Assembly: GCA_023052935.1 (NCBI GenBank)
Contig: CM041295.1
Coordinates: 15,376,880-15,440,879, forward strand
Source: Piezodorus guildinii
Lineage: Eukaryota > Arthropoda > Insecta > Hemiptera > Pentatomidae
Direction: 5' to 3'
DNA: 64,000 bases
Part shown: piece by piece, positions 31,108 to 42,188 of the stretch
Layout of the letters: each line of letters opens with the position of its first letter
Position numbering within the stretch: position 1 is the stretch's first letter
Notes under the pieces: model-generated
The model's input: only the letters and a program-made list of their open reading frames with translations
What the model was told of the DNA's origin: nothing
The model's database searches: none
Made by a program: the position numbers and the translations under genes

Positions 31108-32273
31108 AAAAGGGAAAAGTGACTCTTGGGAAACAAAAAGAACTTTATTTAACTCAATGGTCTCATCAACTTTGCTTTATGCTTCTGAAGTATGGAGTCC
31201 CAATTATCTTGAGGCAATCGAAACGGTCCAACTTAAATTTTTAAAACACTTATTTGGATGGCCTAGGAATACCCCAAATTATATAGTCCGTCTCGAAACA
31301 GGAAGAGAACCATAAGCCATGAAGGTGATAAAAAAGATGACAAATCTATGGACCAAGCTCGAGTTCATGCCAGAAGAACGACTTCCAAAACTTTGTTTTA
31401 ACAGACTGGAATGATTAGACAAGGATAATCCTGACATAAACTTCAATTGGGTGTCCCAATTTAGAGCAATAACCGAGCTAAATGCATTTGCACAAGAGCT
31501 TACTGTTCACCATACAAACGGACTTCTTCGATTCAAAGACGACATACTGGAAAAAGCACATAACCATTATCTCTCAGCCGACATACAAAGGACCCTAAAT
31601 TCGACTAACTATCCTTTATATAGAATACTATGCAATTACAATGCTCCTGACCCTGAAACGTACCTCACATTCAAAGTACATATAAATAAATTGAGAAGTG
31701 TCAGCCAATTAAAAGTTGCAAACCAGAACATATTAGAATTTATGGAAAAAACTCAGATTTTTTGTTCAAGTGACAAGAAAGCTGTATATTATGCAGTCGA
31801 TTTATCTACAACAGTCTACATCACATTCTCCTTCACTGCCTGGCACACAATGAAAATAGACGACAATTTCTTCAAAACTTCATCTTAGAATCTTCTGACA
31901 AGCAAAGTATCCATGCTATACTAAGTATCGATAGTGTAGATAAGTTACATAAAGAATACTATTGCATGATGGCAGTTCAAAAAGTGCTCAATTCTTTGTC
32001 CTAGAACATTTTCTATTCAGTGTTTATTTTTATTTTATCTTCAAAGTGATATTTTGCTTATTTGTTATAAGCACCAGTAACTGTTTATTCTTTAATCTGT
32101 AATTATTTTTGAAAGTCAAATTGTTTTAGTAAATTTTCACTATTATTTTATTCATTTTTAAACGATATGTATACAAAGTTCTAAAAGCATAATATTGTAA
32201 TTTATAGCCAAGCTAGGCTCTATCTGTATGGGGAAGCCCCGAAGACAAATAAAATTTCTATTCTATTCTATTC
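31108..32273 (+). pseudogene. 5'-truncated LINE with C-terminal CCHC-type finger
   Basis: The copy is framed by a 14-bp duplication TAGATAAATTACTC (31094-31107 and 32274-32287) and ends in a (TTCTA)n tail after AATAAAATT. The start encodes a thumb-like segment (LLYASEVWSPNYLEAIE, then QLKFLKHLFGWP). A stop at about 31314 and another near 31411 break it. 31451-31888 is open but shifts frame at about 31765. In the right frame the end contains CILCSRFIYNSLHHILLHC, a C-x2-C...H...C knuckle, and stops near 32003. The same architecture occurs at 40026-41111. Confidence 0.85.
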
Positions 32274-32289
32274 TAGATAAATTACTCTT

Positions 32290-32620
32290 CTCAAAATTGA
32301 ATAAATAAAAAAGTAAAATTAGTTGACAGAATATGTACCAAATTAGAAAAGAAACATCATTTAGTAGTAAATATATAAATAGTAAAACTTTTCTGCAGAA
32401 ACCAAAATTGTGTCCAGAATGCTTCGAATCCTATCACTTTAATGCTTTCTTTTATGTATGTAATTTGTTCCCAGAATTAATTTTTACTATTTTAAGAGCA
32501 AACTAAACTACAAATGATAATTTTGTTTCAAACTGATTCTCTTGTGTTAAGTTTACACCTATTTACTCTCTTTTATTCATAGGAATAATTTTGAATTAGT
32601 GAAGCAAATACCGTATAGTC
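32290..32620. other. Interior of the piggyBac-like relic, no gene
   Basis: AT-rich sequence between the LINE insertion and the right palindrome cluster. Nothing coding is visible. Confidence 0.4.
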
Positions 32621-32947
32621 GTCACGACGGTCGTAGCCGTCATTTGCTCCGGGAAAGGAAGAGAAAAAATTACGTGATGAGCAAATGACGGTTATAGCCG
32701 TCGAGTTTTTTTTAGAAAAGCTGTGGCCAAATCAGATAATTTTTACTTCCAAACATACAACTTACACTCGTTTACATCTGGCAATCATAAACAATTGAAA
32801 AAAAAATGTGTTTCTGAGAACGATAGTCAAATTATAAGCGTGCGACAACCGGTGAAGTAATGAATGTTAATAAGACTAATAATTTATCTTCCATTTTTTA
32901 ATTGGATTTTTTTTCACTAATGATAAAATATATAAATATACATATAT

Positions 32948-33160
32948 GGGGGAGCCCGTGGCTGAGTGGCAAGCGCGCTAGTCTCCCACGCCAAAGGTTT
33001 GGAGTTTGAATCCCAGTCCCAGAGGGACTTTTTAAGCATTAAATAAAAGGTGATTCACTCACCCGAGTATGTGAGACTCGTCAGCCAAATGGTGGACACT
33101 CACAAAAATAGGCGTAGGGAGTGATGACTCTACCCCTACAAAAATTTCATCAAGTTATCT
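32948..33160 (+). mobile_element. SINE-B, the most complete copy
   Basis: The head GGGGGAGCCCGTGGCTGAG, TGGCAAGCGCGCTAGTCTC and the B-box GGAGTTTGAATCCC resemble a class II tRNA (Leu/Ser type, TGGCTGAGTGG). The body follows with CCAGAGGGACTTTTT, GAGTATGTGAGACTCGTCAG and AAAATAGGCGTAGGGAGTGA. Fragments of the same body lie at 2778 and 7376. Not a functional tRNA: the anticodon arm and acceptor stem cannot be closed and a long body follows. Confidence 0.8.
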
Positions 33161-33162
33161 AC

Positions 33163-33617
33163 TGGTCTTAAGTTTCAGTCAATAAATGAGCAATTTTATT
33201 TATGCTACATTTCGAGAATTGATTTTTCTCATATTCATGCCCTAGCACTGGAAAAACTAAACACAGAATATTAAAATTTGTATACAATTAATAAAAAGTA
33301 GAATACATTTAAGAAAATGCATTGTACAATTCATAGATATACAGTAGTTAAATATATATCACAATTAGAATTTACATTTTTTTTAATGTTAATAAATGAA
33401 TACATATAACAGAAATTATTACTAATTTACTTTCGATTTGAGACAAAATAGCGTCTTACATAGATGACAATAACATCATTTATTAATTATTGAATACCGA
33501 TTTTTAATATTCCTTTTTCTTTTTTTTCCACCGTAAGGCCATGAATATGAGAACAATAAATTCTCGAAACGTATCCTAAATGAAATTGCTCCTTTATTGA
33601 CTCAACCTTAAGACCAG
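33163..33617. repeat. Fold-back element with GAAACGT motif
   Basis: The left arm 33163-33243 and right arm 33536-33617 are inverted copies: CTGGTCTTAAG at the outer ends, then a CAATAAA-GAGCAATTT block, TTCGAGAATT and CTCATATTCATG. About 290 bp of AT-rich sequence separates them. The right arm reads ATGAATAT-GAGAA-loop-TTCTC-GAAACGTA on the plus strand, the same order as the hammerhead-like motifs at 3760 and 61068 but with a degenerate first core. Confidence 0.75.
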
Positions 33618-33654
33618 AACAACTTAAATTATCAACAGCCGAGAACTAATCAAA

Positions 33655-33656
33655 CT

Positions 33657-33746
<90 letters not shown>

Positions 33747-33750
33747 GTGT
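33655..33750. repeat. TA microsatellite
   Basis: A nearly pure (TA)n tract with short TATATAATATA and TGTGTGTG interruptions. Other TA tracts are at 34134-34160, 57563-57610, 59360-59427 and 59793-59854. Frames reading through it (YIYIYI) are meaningless. Confidence 0.95.
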
Positions 33751-33839
33751 GTGTGAGCCAGTGGACTGTATCTTAATAATTTTTTTTTATACGAACAAAA
33801 ATTAAAAATTATATCAGCGTGTTCGCTTAACGAAAAAAA

Positions 33840-34127
33840 AAAACTCACCTCTCGTCCCTCCTTTCTGTCCTGGTTCCTAAGGGGGGTCAGGAAGTAGGAA
33901 AGGATGAGGTTAAATAGGAAAATAACAAGGATCCTTAGGACTGACTGTTTCAGTCAGCACCTTCAGCTCCCACGACTATCGGGAACTCGCTGTCTAGGAC
34001 GAAGTTTTAGAAAACAAGTGAGCCAACTTCTCTCAAGGATTAGTGGGCTTGCTAGGGTATTAGGGGGCAGCATCTTCCGGTATTAAATTTAAAATTTAAA
34101 TAAAATAATATTCATTCCCGACTAAAC

Positions 34128-34130
<3 letters not shown>
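33840..34130. other. Unassigned unique sequence, GC-richer
   Basis: 33870-34080 is GC-richer than its surroundings and not repeated in the window. A 60-codon frame (33904-34086) has no recognisable domain. It sits between two TA tracts. Confidence 0.4.
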
Positions 34131-34167
<37 letters not shown>

Positions 34168-34415
34168 GAGGGACACCTGCGGCGTATTGGCTAGCATAAC
34201 AGCCTTTTATGTACTACTAGGTCGCAATTTCGAACCCGGCCGATAGTAGATTTTTTAAAGGAGGCAAAAAATCATTGAGTATGACGTCCATCTAAGAAGG
34301 CATGTAATAGTGGTCTCGTCAGGTACCCGGTAAAGAATCCATCCTGGATAGGCAACAATTTAGGACTCGGCCTATAGCATCATTCGATTAGCCACAAAGT
34401 ATTAACTGACATTAA
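34168..34415 (+). mobile_element. SINE-C copy
   Basis: An A-box-like TATTGGCTAGCATAAC and B-box-like GGTCGCAATTTCGAACCC are followed by GATAGTAGATTTTTTAAAGG, AAGGCATGTAATAGTGG, CATCCTGGATAGGCAACAA and CATTCGATTAGCCACAAAG. It aligns with 10519 and 57771 throughout and is moderately diverged. Confidence 0.78.
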
Positions 34416-34421
34416 CCCTAT

Positions 34422-34892
34422 GTTTACCAAGCTTATCAAACGTTTGATCACGACTTCATAGCAGATAAAATACCCATCGTTTTCTGGGTCCTTTTTTATT
34501 TATGTTTAAATATTATTCTTTGAAAAAATAAAATCTAGAAAGTAAATCTGAATAATGTTTTACTTAGTTTCTTTTTTAATTTTATGGATATAATCATTGA
34601 ACGGTTCCTTGTTTGTTTGACCGAATGTTTATAAGATAAATTTTTGCATTTAGTTGATTTTCAATTTAATAATTATAATATTTGTCAATGATATGTTAGA
34701 TAGAACGGAAAAACAGAAAACTATATAGCTTGTATATTCATAGCTATGTTTATTAAGCCAATGTTTGCCAAGCTTATCATACAAATAAATCCGTTTGATC
34801 ACGACTTCTTAACAGATAAAATACCCATTGTATTAAATATACCAATCTTTAAGGATTTAAATCTTGAAATAAATCAGAACAATGTTTTACTT
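34422..34892. repeat. Local direct duplication
   Basis: The block TATGTTTACCAAGCTTATCA ... GTTTGATCACGACTTC ... CAGATAAAATACCCATC ... AATGTTTTACTTAG (34422-34567) recurs at 34746-34890 with small indels. No coding capacity. 34895-35275 shows nothing recognisable. Confidence 0.7.
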
Positions 34893-35279
34893 AGATACTA
34901 TTAATTAACCTCGCATATTATCGGTTCTTTAATTAGTCTATTAATAAATAATGTGCTATTATTTAGTCTTAATCAATTAATTCTCTTCCTTAGAATTTTT
35001 CATTATCTGTTCATTCCTTTAGTCACAAATATTTTTTGCAAAAGATAATTTTTTCTTACTATCGAATTTTTCCTAAATGTTTCCTCATTACCCACCTTTC
35101 CGCAAGATGTATTATACTACGTCACCTAACAGCTTGACAATATCAATGTCATTCCAACCTACCTAAATACTGCTCTTTCTATTTAAGTAGATGAGGCAAT
35201 ATGTTATCAGTGAATAACGGCCCATTTGTTGGATTCCGAATCTTAGATCACGTATCACACAAATCACTTCTACTCTTCC

Positions 35280-36920
35280 TTATAAAACTACGTTTTTTCA
35301 AAAAGCACCTTTAAAACTATTTTATTTATCCCGATTTGAGCAGATATCTGTGAAATGAAGATAGAAAGAGATAACTAAAACCAACTTTATGATAAGATTT
35401 TAGGATGCTTCACGATGTACAGGCATTCCAGATCTTTATTCAATTCCTCGGTTTTTCTTCTTTTGAGTTTTAATATTACACGGGTTAAATATTATTTAAA
35501 AATATTTATATAATATTATTTAGTGTACTGTTAAGCTTAACATAAAAAAATAACAACTATTTGTCATGTTAAAAAATTAAAATTTAAATTGAAACAGATT
35601 GAAATATAGTAGATGGAATATGTTATTCTCATCGAATATTAACTTCACAATCCTCATTAAACTATCTTTTTCAAAAAGTACCTTTAAAAGTATTAAATTT
35701 GAGCAGATATCAATAAAACTAACTCTCTAAACACCAATTTATAATAAAATATTATAATACTCAACGATAAATAGGCTATCTTCCTTTCAGACGTCTCGGA
35801 GGATTATAAGGAATCAACGAGGATGATAGGATAGAAACTAGTGGGTTAGGGTGGGAATGGAGTTTTTCATGGAATGATTGATACCTGGTTCGGGTTACTG
35901 CAGTAACATATTTAACATTAAGGTCTTTTAGTGTTGAGTTTATTCGTGACAAAGAAAGGAGCGTTAAGTCCCCTTAAGTTAACTCTCTCCGTAGCTCCAC
36001 TCCGCAAGTCCATATCGGCCTTATCATGGTCATGTAGATAAGTCTTTTGTAATTAAGTGGAAGGTTTGAGCCTTTGTCCAGTAAGTGTTGAAGTAGTGTT
36101 TCTTGTCGTTCCAGTCTGGTATGGGGATTCCAAGTTGGACGTTAGTAAAAAAAGTAGTGTCCTAAGTAACGAAATAGTGGAGTGTCATTAAAGGATACTG
36201 TAGGACAGAAAGTCATTGGCTTACGACGAAGGATAAAGGGAATTTGGTGGGATTGTTAGAATTACTTTGAATCCTCCAATTCTGACCCCATACTTCAAGG
36301 TCTCGGATGTGGGACTAAAGAGTGAGGGAGGCAGTATCTGGATCATTACCTACTGAAAGCACACTGGCGTCATCAGCATAGGGAGAAAGCAAAGTGTTAG
36401 GATGGGTTGGGATATCTGCTGTATAGGCTGTATAAAGAACGGGTCCTAGAATGCTGACTTGAGGAACACCAGCAGATTGAGAAAAGAAGGAAGAATAGGA
36501 ACTATTGTAATTTATTTTGAAAGATCTTTTAGCGAGGTAGGACTGGATAGTAAGAAAATAAGTAGAAGGGAGGAATAGACGAAGTTTGTAAAGAGCCAAA
36601 TGTTAAAAATGATAATGATTTTTTATAAAAAAAACTACTAAGCATTTATAGCTCACTTAGCTGATCTGGAAATAAAGAAATGGAAAAAAGAATCGACTAC
36701 TCAAAGGGCTCTGATTTTGGCTATGCTGAAGTTTTTGAGCTTTATATTACACAGTTTCAATAATATTTAAAAATACATATTTAATTTAGTACCTAGTTAA
36801 ACTCAACAAAATAAAAATAAAAACTAACTTGTTTGTTCAAAACAAATTAAACTTTAATTAAAAACGATTGAAATATAGTAGATAGTAATGTTATTCTTTT
36901 CGAGTGAAACCTTTTTTTCA
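35280..36920. repeat. Two-copy direct repeat interrupted by a Jockey-like LINE
   Basis: 35295-35420 (TTTTTCAAAAAGCACCTTTA, GAGCAGATATCTGTG) recurs at 35655-35760. 35455-35640 (TTTTAATATTACACGGGTTA ... TGAAATATAGTAGATGGAAT) recurs at 36738-36915. The order is unit 1, then first half of unit 2, then a LINE (35764-36602), then second half of unit 2. This shows the duplication came before the LINE insertion. Confidence 0.7.
35764..36602 (-). pseudogene. Jockey-like LINE fragment with RT core motifs
   Basis: On the minus strand the frame 36315-36599 contains AGVPQ-SILGPVLYTAYTADI and YADDASVLSVG. These are the motif B and catalytic motif C regions of a Jockey-type reverse transcriptase. The rest, down to the CAGACGTCTCGGAGGATTAT block at 35790, is the decayed C-terminus with stops. 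The 3' untranslated end is missing. Confidence 0.85.
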
Positions 36921-37465
36921 TAAAGTAATTCAGGTTCTTAATCCATTCAGTTAATTTATTAGCTACATTTCGGAAAAAATCCAGAAGTCTGAAAATAAGA
37001 TGTTTACGGGATCATTTAACATGAATGTATCATCCCAAACCATATCAACCATGGTACAAATAAATAAAAATAAAGGAACATCAAATACCGCTACTGACAA
37101 AAACGTTCAAGAAAAATTAAGAAATCGGATAATTATAGGGCATTAAGGTAATTAGATGTGTTATTTGTGGGGCTGACCATGAAAGAAAAAATTACTTAAA
37201 TATTTTAATAAACTCATTTGCATTCTATGCTAAATAGGAAACTCACACTAGACGCCTCTACAATACAGGCAAATTGAATTAGCACGCCTCTTTCAAATAT
37301 GCAAGGTTTTTAGCGACAATAAGCTTGTTTTTCTCAACTGCGCCTTATGAATTCTCGCGAGGCAATTCTAAAATCTATTATTCTGAGCACAAAACTCTTC
37401 TAAATAATTCGTAATTTAAATTTATATGGTTTTTAATTCTATCTAATCCATAAGCAGTACTACTT
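36920..37465. other. No gene seen
   Basis: Unrepeated AT-rich sequence. No coding frame of note. Confidence 0.4.
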
Positions 37466-37467
37466 AA

Positions 37468-38270
37468 ACAAAATCTGGTGCGTGCAACAAACGACTTTTA
37501 CTTACCTCCGTTGTTAAAATCAACTTAAGAACTTTTAAACCAAGAGTTGAAAAAGTTTAAAGAATTAAATTGAAATTCCATGAAAACATTTATTTTAGAA
37601 ATTGTCATCTCCAACAATCACTTAGTTTATCTGCTTTTCACCACTCTCTATTACCTTATATACTTTTTAAGATAAAAATTTTAATCTTAGATCTGCAGTT
37701 TTCCTATGGTATATTATACATCTATATTACTATTCTTATGTTCAAAAAAAGAAGAAAAAAATACCTTAAAAATTAATCCGTTTTTTATAAATGCTAAAAA
37801 GATAAATATAGTTATTTTTCTCAAATCTACAAAACTAAAGGTACTTGATTTTGTTCATCTTTCACTAGAAATGGTTGTCATCTCTAATCTACAAAATTAA
37901 AGGTACTTTAAGGGAAGAATATTTAAAATATCGGCATTTAAGCCCTATCAGACTATTTCCATCAGTAGGAAACCTACATTATATCAAAGCCCATCTAAAT
38001 CGATATTGCGAATTTGATGAAAATGAAAATTTGAGAAAATCGTAAAAAGGGGTATATCAAATGGCTCTTCTGGTTCGTCGGTTTTCATCCTGTTCGAGTT
38101 AGACATATCACATACACAAAGACATTTTTGCGGGATTTAGTCATTTCGGCTCAAGAGACCCTTAAATGTGTGTTTCCGTTGAAAACCGGAATTCGAAAAT
38201 GTTTACGATCGCAATACTTTCCTTTTCAATATATTTCATATATAATTAAGTAAAAGTATAATATTTATAT
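37468..38270 (+). mobile_element. Rep-1, reference description of the family
   Basis: Rep-1 is the dominant repeat of the window, with about 20 full or partial copies on both strands. The left end reads TCTGGTGCGNGCAACACACG then ACTTTCACTTACCTCCG. The right end reads AGGTAAGTGAAAGTAAAA. The last 14 bp before the terminal bases (ACTTTCACTTACCT and AGGTAAGTGAAAGT) are inverted copies of each other. Between them come the blocks AATCTTTAGC-TTCC, TATTATACATCTATATTAC, CTTTTCTCCTTTAG, AAATTAAAGGTACTT, GGCATTTAAGCCCT-TCAGA, GAATGAAACCTACAT, GCATGGTATAAAGTGGC, TTTTCGTTTTCGAGCTAG and GGGACTTGGTCATTTGGACT. It has no open frame. It may be a non-autonomous DNA transposon, but target duplications are not evident. 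This copy has both ends and an internal deletion around 37690-37800. Confidence 0.8.
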
Positions 38271-38965
38271 ATTGAATGAAGTTGAGAAGAATGTATGTTC
38301 GAAGTTTCTGATTTCAGGTACAACTAGTCCGATTTGATTTTTGTTTATTTGTTTGTTTTTTCGTAGATTTACAGGTTATTTTTTAATGAATTATTATAGC
38401 ATAGAACAAGAAACCATAGGAACAAAGCAGTAATTATAGATAAATAACAAGAAGAAAGTATCTTAATTACCTACGTGTCACAATGACAACTTAAAATTTG
38501 AGGAAGTATATTTACGGAAGTATATCTCACTTCACGAAGTATATTTACATTTAACAAGTATTAAATAGTTAAAACCTTAATTTTATTGCTGTTTATTGAA
38601 ATGTATTATCATAATGCAATATATTTTTAAAATTCCGCAAACAACATGTTAACAAAGATCGGTCCTATTTGAATGCAGTAAAACAATGAACATATTTATG
38701 ATGACACATTTAATGAGTAGAATATTCTCACTGTTGTATAACATAACATCCTACAGGCTTTAAGGTTTAAATACATCACATTCTCTTCACATTGATTAGT
38801 ACATACATACATATACATATACACATATACATAGAGTCATATTTGTTTCGCCATATTGTGATAGCAGGTAGTATACCTTAAGTGGAACAATAAGGTTTAT
38901 ATGAACCATAATACCATTCTCAACGGTTATGAAGGAAAATAAAATGTTGAGTGTTTTGCTCTTGT
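38270..38965. other. No gene seen
   Basis: AT-rich, with an ACATATACATATAC microsatellite-like stretch at 38800-38835. No coding frame. Confidence 0.4.
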
Positions 38966-38969
38966 CAAG

Positions 38970-39750
38970 GTCTGTGTGTGTGTGTGTGTGGTAACTCCCG
39001 GGCGGAAACGATAAGTCCTATGAAACTGAAATTTCATATTTAAGACAAATATACGCTCGTAGAGTTACAAAACCTTTTTCATCAAAATGAGCTTACCAGA
39101 AGAGGCACATTATACCATGCAATTTGCACCTTTTTTCGATTTTCTCGAAAACGGTTCCGACGATTTTGATTAAACTCGCTATATAGATGTAAAATTTAAT
39201 AGACTTTAATATCATGTAGGTTTCATTCTGATTAAAATGGTCTGGCATAGCTTAAATGCCGATATTTTAAATTTTCTTTCTCTAAAGTACCTTTAATTTT
39301 GTTGATTCTATAAAAATAACTATATTATATTGTTACCACTGATGAAAAACAGGTAAATATATAAATTGAATGTACTTGATACCCAATTAAAGGAAAATAC
39401 AGAAACAAATATTTTTTTAATGCAATTTTTCGTTTTTGTACCTAAGAACAGTAATACACATGTATGATATGTCGTTGGAAAGCCAAAGATTTTAGAAAAA
39501 ATATTAACTCATACACAAGCTTTTAAAAGTTAATAGAGAGTGATAAAAAGAAGATGAAACTAACTGATTATTTTAGATAATAATATAATAGATTTTTTAA
39601 TGAAACACATGTTTCTATATAAATTCAATTTAATTAATTCTTTAATGGTTTCACTAATCGTTATCTCTAACTGTATTTGAAAATTCTTTAATTGATTTTA
39701 AGAACGGAGGTAAGTGAAAGTCGTGCGTTGCCCGCACCAGATGTTTATTG
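38970..39750 (-). mobile_element. Rep-1 copy, reverse orientation, nearly complete
   Basis: In reverse it runs from the CACACACACACAGACC block (38970) through ATACCATGCAATTTGCACC and the TAAATGCCGATATTTTAAA block to the left end, read as GGAGGTAAGTGAAAGTCGTG followed by CGTTGCCCGCACCAGA. Only the outer right-end 130 bp are missing. Confidence 0.8.
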
Positions 39751-39839
39751 ATTGTTAAGTGCTTTTCTTTAATTTTCAATATATTATATTATTCTTTTCA
39801 GCATTTCTTAAAAACATGCTGTAATGTTTAATTTTGTAG

Positions 39840-40008
39840 GCATTTTCTCTATTGAGTAATGCAATTTCTATGACCACGACTGTATGTGTCTCAGAAATGT
39901 CTAGCGATTTTGTGGGAGCCGATATTGGCCCTCAAGGGAAACATAAAAGTTTATATGGCTCATGCTCCGATTATCAACAGTTAAGCAGAAAAAAATCAAA
40001 TTTTGAGA
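39840..40008 (+). CDS. Weak candidate host exon, unidentified
   Basis: A pyrimidine-rich ATTTTGTAG acceptor-like site precedes an open frame that starts with the GCA codon at 39840 (AFSLLSNAISMTTTVCVSEM...) and reads SSDFVGADIGPQGKHKSLYG further on. The frame stays open to the point where a LINE with a perfect 17-bp target duplication has inserted (40009). Across the insertion it would continue only 10 codons (VFIEQQNLTI) before a stop. The sequence is not repeated in the window and is less AT-rich than its flanks. No domain is recognised; it may be a chance frame. Confidence 0.2.
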
Positions 40009-40025
40009 TTTTTCTTGTATCTATG

Positions 40026-41111
40026 AGTGAATGAATGCTTTATTTACATAATATACAAAATAGTAATAATATATATATACATTTTTTGAGATCAAAGCCC
40101 ACAAGACAATGGCGTTAAGCCGTCTGTCGAGTTGCCCCTTTTTCTTTTTTCAGTTTTGATAATAATTTAGATTTTTAGTAATGTTATGATTTATTTTTAT
40201 TGATTGTAAAAATTTAATAATTAAAATGCTTTTGAATTGGTTTCATTTGAATGATTTATTTAAATATGCTGCAAATTTAACCCAATCTAGCCCATTTAGT
40301 CTATCTATTACCTCTTCTGGAGTTAGCTTATATTTTCCCAAGTTTTTCATCCTGAACTCCATTAAGACAGGACATATTGCCAAAAAGTGGTAGGTATCCT
40401 CTCGCACATGAAGGTTGCACATAGCACAGGTAGGTATCCTATCCCTCCTCCATGGCTGATAATTAAGTCCCATCAGTTCTCCTCTTGCTTTAAATATCAG
40501 AGATTTATTATAAAGACTAAGTTTGTTGTGGTGGATGTAGGAAATAGCTATTTCAGGATCCAGTTTTGCATATAAGATATGAAATTGGCTATTGCTGGCT
40601 GCGGATATCATTTCTTTACGGATTTTTGTTTCCATTTTATTAATGAGGTAGTCCGGATTCATTTTTTTAATGGTTTCTTTATTAATTTCTATTTGTAGCT
40701 GGTCACCTATTTTCATTATTTGCATATACCATGATATATTTTTTTCTATAATAACTTGTGTTAAGAAATTCGTTAATCTACTTGCAGGGTGGCTTTCTAA
40801 TACTTTACGGATATATTTTAGATGTAATTTTAAAGAATAATATTAGAGGGGAGAGGTTGCAGTTTCTAAATATAATATGTAATCAGGCGTGTTCTGTGGG
40901 AGATAAAAGAGCCTTTTTTATGAAGTATTTTTTACCCTTTCTACTTCCGGTAAATTCAAATATCCCCATACCTGAGGTCCGTAGCAAACCACCGCTCGTA
41001 GGGCGCTGTTAAAAACTTGCATTTTTTTATTTACTGGAATATTTTTATTATCTATAATTTTTTTTCCAAACACTATTTATTGCAAATTTAGCTTTTATTA
41101 CCTTTTCTCTA
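40026..41111 (-). pseudogene. 5'-truncated LINE with C-terminal CCHC-type finger
   Basis: It is flanked by TTTTTCTTGTATCTATG at 40009-40025 and 41112-41128. The frame 40243-40725 (160 codons) ends with CAMCNLHVREDTYHFLAIC, a C-x2-C...H...C finger found at the C-terminus of several LINE reverse transcriptases, followed by LNGLDWVKFAAYLNKS. Upstream coding (40725-41111) is broken. The 3' end carries AATAAAGCATTCATTCACTCATA on the minus strand. It is related in architecture to 31108-32273, but differs in sequence and tail, so it is a different subfamily. Confidence 0.85.
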
Positions 41112-41244
41112 TTTTTCTTGTATCTATGGTCTTCATTGAACAGCAAAATTTGACAATATGACGAGACATTTATAAGACACCCTGTATATAATTAATATTA
41201 TATAATATTTTTTTTAAAATTATATATAACTCAAAAAAGTGCAG

Positions 41245-41396
41245 AAGTTAAAAAATTTTCTCCGTTGGCATTCCAAACATTCCTTGAAGCAGCGATTGCC
41301 CAACGCGACTTGAATCTCAAGAGTCCTCTGAGCGCCTACCGAAGAATTTTGAAAAGCGCAGTGGGAAAGTACACCAACGTCCCGGGTAGAAAATAA
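41245..41396 (+). CDS. Candidate host exon, unidentified
   Basis: After an AAAAGTGCAG acceptor-like site the frame reads KKFSPLAFQTFLEAAIAQRD, then LNLKSPLSAYRRILKSAVGK and YTNVPGRK before a TAA at 41394. A GTAGAA donor-like site at 41386 would give a 141-nt exon in the same intron phase at both ends. Codon composition and GC content are unlike the surrounding AT-rich DNA, and the stretch is not repeated here. The minus-strand frame over the same bases looks less protein-like. I recognise no family. Confidence 0.3.
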
Positions 41397-41399
41397 AAT

Positions 41400-42185
41400 A
41401 TACACAAATTTATCTTTTCTTATTGGGGAAAAGGATTTAAAAACATTTTAATAAATATGCAGGGCCAAAAAATGTATTGATAAAGCTCGCAGTTACTTAA
41501 ATAAAATTATACCTGTAAAACACTATTTCTAATAATCAAATCAAACTATTTTTAATAATAAAATTGGTATGTAATGTTTTTTTTTTTTTTGTTAAAATGG
41601 AAATCTAAAATAAATAATTAAAATACATTACCAGCTATTCGATTGACCTGTTCTGTTTTTTAAAGGGATAAATAATAGTTTTAAAAAAATGTAGTTTAGT
41701 TTGGAAATTATATATTCTGATAGATTTACGCGTTTTATGAAATAAAAATAACATAACTACAAGCTTTTGATCGCGTTGAATCCATACAATGTTTATTCTT
41801 ATGATGTTCAGAAGTAACTTTACTATCAGATCCAATAAGACCATAGTTTATTTATAATTTAATTAATTGTTTACATTATTACATACACGTGTATATAAAA
41901 GATGGGTTATATGAGGACCATTTGATAACTGAAGCAGCGCTATTTGTATTTCTGATAAATAAACCACGCTGTTTAATCAAATATTATAGGCATTCTCTGT
42001 TTTCTTAAAATATGTAATAAACTAATGTGACTACAACGAATTTTTTTTAAACAACTTCGAAGCAATTAAAAGATCGAAATCTATATTACAGGATAATTTC
42101 GATACGAGTAATTTCATAAATGTCTTACCCACGCAATTTTAATGAATTAATTTATAATTAATAACGAAAGAAGAAAAACTTTACT
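41400..42185. other. No gene seen
   Basis: AT-rich sequence. GATAAATAAACCACGCTGTT at about 41955 loosely resembles the end of the 90-bp repeat at 13148. No other feature. Confidence 0.4.
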
Positions 42186-42188
42186 CAC

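Larger units (their letters stand above)
30708..32653. mobile_element. Candidate piggyBac-type non-autonomous element, with a LINE inside
   Basis: The left end is TTAA (30704-30707) followed by CCCGTTGCCGCAAATGACGG, the TTAA+CCC format of piggyBac-like elements. The right side carries the inverted counterpart TAGCCGTCATTTGCTCCGGG ending at 32653, without a clear TTAA. Both ends carry near-copies of the 16-bp palindrome GACGGCTATAGCCGTC (about 30723, 30765, 32627; a diverged one near 30950; another in opposite orientation at about 32694, outside the right end). No transposase is encoded. The LINE at 31108-32273 is a later insertion. Confidence 0.55.

Noticed and set aside
33624..33848. A 74-codon frame reading IYIYIYIY
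   Set aside because: It is a translation of the TA microsatellite.
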